The notes under the pieces are model-generated. The model worked only from the letters and a program-made list of their open reading frames with translations, was not told the DNA's origin and searched no databases. Shown in pieces: positions 60,571 through 64,000 of a DNA stretch of 64,000 bases; the first letter of the stretch is position 1, and the number at the start of each line of letters is the position of its first letter. Origin of the DNA: Ruminococcus gauvreauii (GTDB lineage: Bacteria; Bacillota; Clostridia; Lachnospirales; Lachnospiraceae). The position numbers and the translations under genes were made by a program. Where the stretch lies: assembly GCF_025151995.1 (NCBI RefSeq), contig NZ_CP102290.1:2480001-2544000 (forward strand), read 5' to 3'.

Positions 60571-61587
60571 ATGAAAATTTTAGTGACCGGCGGTGCAGGG
60601 TATATCGGGAGCCATACCTGCGTGGAACTGTTGAACCATGGATATGACGTTGTGATTCTGGATAATCTGTGCAATTCCAGTCCGAAAGCGGTGGAGAGAA
60701 TCGCTCAGATCGCAGGAAAAAGACCCGTATTTTATCAGGGTGATCTGCTGGACCGGCCGTTTGTGGAGCAGGTATTTGACTCAGAGAGTATCGATGCGGT
60801 GATTCATTTTGCAGGTCTGAAGGCTGTGGGTGAATCTGTTGAAAAACCTCTTGAGTATTATTATAACAATATCACGGGCACGCTGATCCTGTGTGATGTG
60901 ATGCGCAGCCATAACTGTTTTAATATAGTGTTCAGTTCTTCTGCGACCGTATACGGGGACCCGGCGTTCGTGCCGATCACGGAAGAATGCCCAAAAGGAG
61001 AGATTACGAATCCTTACGGACAGACGAAGGGCATGCTGGAACAGATCCTGACGGATTTTAATGTGGGCGATCCCAGATGGAATGTCATGCTGCTGCGCTA
61101 TTTCAACCCAATCGGGGCACATGAGTCCGGATTGATCGGGGAGGATCCGAAGGGCATACCGAATAATCTCGTGCCCTACATCGCACAGGTGGCCGTCGGC
61201 AAACTTAAATGTCTCGGAGTGTTCGGCGATGATTATGACACACCGGATGGAACAGGCGTCAGGGATTACATTCATGTAGTCGACCTTGCTGGCGGGCATG
61301 TGAAAGCGCTGGAGAAACTGACCGCATCGAAGGGAGTCTCCATCTATAATCTGGGAACAGGCATCGGCTACAGTGTGCTGGACGTGGTAAAGGCGTATGA
61401 GAAGGCGTGCGGAAAAGAGATCCCGTATGAAATCAAACCGAGAAGGGCAGGGGACATAGCAGCCTGCTATGCGGATCCGTCAAAGGCAGAGCGGGAACTT
61501 GGATGGAAGGCGCGTTTCGGAATCGAGGAGATGTGCGCCGATTCCTGGAGATGGCAGTCGATGAATCCCGACGGATACGATTCCTGA
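60571..61587 (+). CDS. galE: UDP-glucose 4-epimerase
   Basis: A 338-aa protein, the standard length. NAD-binding TGGAGYIGSHTCVEL, active-site SSSATVYG and YGQTK (Tyr/Lys pair), and NPIGAHESGLIGEDP. It interconverts UDP-glucose and UDP-galactose for galactose use and cell-surface glycans. ATG 60571 follows AAGGAGGAG; the longer frame from 60535 lies in the promoter. Single-gene unit. Confidence 0.95.
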   Translation: MKILVTGGAGYIGSHTCVELLNHGYDVVILDNLCNSSPKAVERIAQIAGKRPVFYQGDLLDRPFVEQVFDSESIDAVIHFAGLKAVGESVEKPLEYYYNNITGTLILCDVMRSHNCFNIVFSSSATVYGDPAFVPITEECPKGEITNPYGQTKGMLEQILTDFNVGDPRWNVMLLRYFNPIGAHESGLIGEDPKGIPNNLVPYIAQVAVGKLKCLGVFGDDYDTPDGTGVRDYIHVVDLAGGHVKALEKLTASKGVSIYNLGTGIGYSVLDVVKAYEKACGKEIPYEIKPRRAGDIAACYADPSKAERELGWKARFGIEEMCADSWRWQSMNPDGYDS

Positions 61588-61638
61588 GAATGTATAAAAC
61601 TTTGCACAACATAATTTTATAAATCGCTATATTTTTTG

Positions 61639-61667
61639 TTGAATACCGACGAATAATCCTATATAAT
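61639..61667 (+). promoter_or_regulatory. sigma-A promoter of the polyferredoxin gene
   Basis: TTGAAT (61639-61644), 17-base spacer, TATAAT (61662-61667). Confidence 0.75.
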
Positions 61668-61720
61668 AGGGTTTATGGAGAAATAATATCAATAAAAATA
61701 TATACCACAGGAGGGTTACA

Positions 61721-62110
61721 ATGAAAAAATTAGTAGCGGTGAATAAAAGCGCATGTATGGCATGCCTTGAATGTGCAAATGCATGTTCACAGGCTTTTTA
61801 CAAAAGACCGGATGTTTCTGTTGCATATCTGCAGATCGGAGCCAAGAAAGACGGTTCTCCTCAGGTTCTTGCATGTCCGCAGTGCGGGAAATGTGCAGAG
61901 GCGTGTGAGGCCGGAGCGATCACCCAGAATGCAAAGGGCGTTTACATGGTAGATAAGAAAAAATGTACCGGATGCGGAAAGTGTGTCGAAGCCTGTCCGT
62001 TTGGCGTTATGGTAAAAGCTGCAGACAGCGAAGTTGCAGGAAAATGCAGCGCCTGCGGTATCTGCGTAAAAGCCTGTCCGATGGATGTACTCGCGATTAA
62101 AGAAGATTAA
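61721..62110 (+). CDS. 4Fe-4S polyferredoxin (electron-transfer protein)
   Basis: A 129-aa soluble protein with four cysteine groups: CMACLECANAC, CPQCGKCAEAC, CTGCGKCVEACP and CSACGICVKACP. This is enough for up to four [4Fe-4S] clusters. It resembles CooF/HycB-like electron carriers but is encoded alone, so its redox partner is not known. AGGAGGG precedes the ATG. Own promoter; strong hairpin after the stop. Confidence 0.88.
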   Translation: MKKLVAVNKSACMACLECANACSQAFYKRPDVSVAYLQIGAKKDGSPQVLACPQCGKCAEACEAGAITQNAKGVYMVDKKKCTGCGKCVEACPFGVMVKAADSEVAGKCSACGICVKACPMDVLAIKED

Positions 62111-62125
62111 TAACAGGAATACATA

Positions 62126-62170
62126 GGGAGCGCCGTAAATAACCGTGTTTTGGTTATTTACGGCGCTCCC
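62126..62170. terminator. Perfect 19-bp hairpin between convergent polyferredoxin and pyrG genes
   Basis: Arms 62126-62144 and 62152-62170 are perfectly complementary with a 7-base loop. T-runs are poor on both sides, but the position suggests a bidirectional terminator. Confidence 0.75.
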
Positions 62171-62204
62171 GTTCTTTGGCGGATCAGAGGGAGGCGGTCA
62201 TATG

Positions 62205-63815
62205 TCATTCTTCCTTCCTGTTTTCAAGCGCTGCCGCAATCAGACCCTTAAACAGGGGATGGGGGCGGTTCGGCCTTGACTTGAGCTCCGGGTGCGCCTG
62301 GGTTGCAATGAAGAACGGATGATCCTTCAGCTCTACCATTTCTACGATGCGCCCGTCAGGGGAGAGGCCGGAAAGTGTCATCCCGCTCCTGGTGAGCAGA
62401 TCCCGGTAGTCATTGTTTACCTCATAGCGATGTCTGTGGCGCTCATAGATCGTCTCCTGACCGTACAGCCGGTAAGCTCTGGAAGTCTTATCCAGAATGC
62501 AGGGATATGCACCGAGGCGGAGGGTTCCGCCGATGTCCTCCACGCCGTTCTGATCCGGCATCAGCGCGATCACAGGATGTGCGGTTGCCGGATCGAGTTC
62601 TATGCTGTGGGCGTCCGTACATCCTGCGGCATTGCGCGCATACTCCACGATAGAAAGCTGCATGCCGAGGCAGAGACCCAGAAAAGGCACCTGGTGCTCC
62701 CGCGCATAGCGGATGGCCTGTATTTTTCCTTCGATTCCCCGGTCGCCGAAGCCTCCGGGTACGAGGATACCATCGGCATCCTTCAGGATTTCGGAAACGT
62801 TCTCACTGTTCAGCAGTTCAGAATCCACCCAGTTGATATTGACGGTTGCATGGCTTGCAATGCCTCCGTGCTTCAAAGCCTCAACGACACTGATATAGGC
62901 ATCGTGCAGGGCGATATATTTGCCGACCAGTGCGACGGTCACCTCCTGCGTGGGATTGCGGAGTGCCTTGACCATGGAGATCCAGTCGCTCAGATCTGGT
63001 TTGGGGCATTTCAGATGCAGTGATTCACAGGCAACCTGTGCCAGGTGTTCCTGCTCCATTGCAAGGGGGGCTTCATAGAGATATTCCACATCCAGGTTCT
63101 GCAGTACGTGATTGCTTGGAACGTTACAGAACAGGGCGATCTTGTCTTTGATTTTCTGATCAAGTGGAAGTTCGGAACGGCATACGATGATATCAGGCTG
63201 AATTCCCATTCCCTGCAGCTCCTTGACGCTGGCCTGGGTTGGTTTTGTCTTCATCTCGCCGGATGCTTTCAGATAAGGAATCAGGGTGACGTGGATAAGA
63301 ATGGCATTTTCATGTCCCACATCGTGCTGGAATTGGCGGATTGCCTCGAGGAATGGCTGGCTTTCGATGTCGCCAACCGTTCCGCCGACTTCGATAATGG
63401 CAATCCGTGTATCTTCAGAGGTGAAATTGCGGTAGAAACGGCTTTTGATTTCGTTTGTGATATGCGGTATCACCTGGACAGTACCTCCGCCGAAATCGCC
63501 GCGGCGTTCTTTCTGCAGTACGGACCAGTAAATTTTTCCCGTTGTGACGTTGGAATTCTTGTCCAGGCTCTCGTCGATGAAACGTTCATAATGACCGAGA
63601 TCAAGATCAGTCTCAGCACCGTCGTCTGTCACAAATACCTCGCCGTGCTGGATGGGGTTCATGGTTCCGGGGTCGATGTTGATATATGGGTCAAATTTCT
63701 GCATGGTCACTTTGTAGCCCCGGGCTTTCAACAGGCGTCCCAGGGAAGCTGCCGTGATACCTTTTCCGAGACCGGATACAACACCGCCCGTCACAAATAC
63801 ATATTTTACTGGCAT
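62205..63815 (-). CDS. pyrG: CTP synthase
   Basis: A 536-aa protein, the usual length. The N-terminal synthetase domain has FVTGGVVSGLGKGITAASLG and GGTVGDIES. The C-terminal class I glutamine amidotransferase domain has GGFGDRGIEGK, LGLCLGMQL (nucleophile Cys) and the final TQAHPE. It makes CTP from UTP, ATP and glutamine. The start at 63815 has AAGGAGGAG upstream; an ATG at 63833 lies upstream of that site. No reiterative-initiation leader was evident. Confidence 0.97.
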   Translation of the reverse strand: MPVKYVFVTGGVVSGLGKGITAASLGRLLKARGYKVTMQKFDPYINIDPGTMNPIQHGEVFVTDDGAETDLDLGHYERFIDESLDKNSNVTTGKIYWSVLQKERRGDFGGGTVQVIPHITNEIKSRFYRNFTSEDTRIAIIEVGGTVGDIESQPFLEAIRQFQHDVGHENAILIHVTLIPYLKASGEMKTKPTQASVKELQGMGIQPDIIVCRSELPLDQKIKDKIALFCNVPSNHVLQNLDVEYLYEAPLAMEQEHLAQVACESLHLKCPKPDLSDWISMVKALRNPTQEVTVALVGKYIALHDAYISVVEALKHGGIASHATVNINWVDSELLNSENVSEILKDADGILVPGGFGDRGIEGKIQAIRYAREHQVPFLGLCLGMQLSIVEYARNAAGCTDAHSIELDPATAHPVIALMPDQNGVEDIGGTLRLGAYPCILDKTSRAYRLYGQETIYERHRHRYEVNNDYRDLLTRSGMTLSGLSPDGRIVEMVELKDHPFFIATQAHPELKSRPNRPHPLFKGLIAAALENRKEE

Positions 63816-63860
63816 AATTCTCCTCCTTCTCATATCTATATGTTAAAAAAATACTGAAAT

Positions 63861-63890
63861 AGTATACAACAGATCAGGAGGATAATACAA
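63861..63890 (-). promoter_or_regulatory. Candidate promoter of pyrG
   Basis: On the minus strand TTGTAT (63890-63885), 18-base spacer, TATACT (63866-63861). Confidence 0.5.
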
Positions 63891-63907
63891 TAAAAAAATG
63901 GAATTTG

Positions 63908-64000
63908 TCAGAAAAACAACTGTTTGTTTTCGTATTGCGGCTCCGTTGTCACCTGAACAGACAGTCTGTTAAAAAGTTTCATGTCTACGGACGACAGGAT
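63908..64000 (-). CDS. Possible C-terminal end of a minus-strand gene
   Basis: Reading leftward from the window edge, one frame is open for 30 codons before TGA (63910-63908); the other two minus frames stop early. The visible end reads SVDMKLFNRLSVQ...ENKQLFF. The product is not recognised, and the open stretch is short enough to be chance. Confidence 0.35.
   Translation of the reverse strand: MLSSVDMKLFNRLSVQVTTEPQYENKQLFF

Noticed and set aside
63898..63972. Short plus-strand ATG frame near the right edge
   Set aside because: Only about two dozen codons, no ribosome site, and it lies over the minus-strand pyrG leader and possible upstream gene end.
1..64000. Insertion sequences, phage genes, tRNA or rRNA genes
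   Set aside because: No transposase, integrase, tRNA-like cloverleaf or rRNA sequence was recognised anywhere in the window.

Overview
The window looks like chromosome from a gut-type Clostridia, most likely Lachnospiraceae. The reasons are AGGAGG-type ribosome binding sites, Gram-positive sigma-A promoters, ECF transporter modules, BspA-like leucine-rich repeats, very large Fn3/Big_2 surface proteins and a DUF3786/YbaK/Gre-type gene set. The genus cannot be fixed from sequence alone. No tRNA, rRNA, CRISPR array, transposase or phage gene was seen.

Left third (1-19.2 kb): a ROK-family regulator cut by the window edge, a short UvrA-like ABC protein, and a glutamate dehydrogenase (gdhA). Two practically identical aldehyde dehydrogenase genes follow. 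They bracket a two-gene unit: a PEP/pyruvate-binding ATP-grasp protein and a 1210-aa HEAT/nucleotidyltransferase/GNAT/PRTase protein. Next come a 2,4-diaminopentanoate-dehydrogenase-like oxidoreductase, a two-component system and a lipoprotein.

Middle and right (19.2-59.5 kb): three cobalamin riboswitches (about 19.4, 33.95 and 41.1 kb) each head a transcript that encodes secreted or membrane-anchored proteins. These carry DUF4430 domains (the family of the transcobalamin/intrinsic-factor beta domain) and/or alpha6/alpha6-barrel domains (the prenyltransferase-like fold of the transcobalamin alpha domain). I count three alpha-like and five beta-like domains. They are embedded in giant proteins with Big_2 Ig-like, Listeria-Bacteroides, PQQ-propeller, helical-repeat and Fn3 modules. 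The third transcript continues with almost no gaps into an ECF transporter (T, double ATPase, S) and then MoxR, DUF58, transglutaminase-like and leucine-rich-repeat proteins. The simplest reading is a corrinoid (vitamin B12) capture and import system. It would use separately encoded transcobalamin-like alpha and beta domains on the Gram-positive surface, feeding an ECF transporter, with cobalamin repressing expression through the riboswitches.

Between riboswitches 1 and 2 lies an ordinary block: a diguanylate cyclase on the minus strand, then an endonuclease/exonuclease/phosphatase protein, a Gre factor, a DUF3786 protein, a YbaK-like deacylase and a Gfo/Idh/MocA dehydrogenase behind a palindromic operator.

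Right end (59.5-64 kb): a LysR regulator divergent from galE, a polyferredoxin, CTP synthase (pyrG, minus strand), and the possible tail of another minus-strand gene. All family assignments come from reading motifs by eye; no database search was run.
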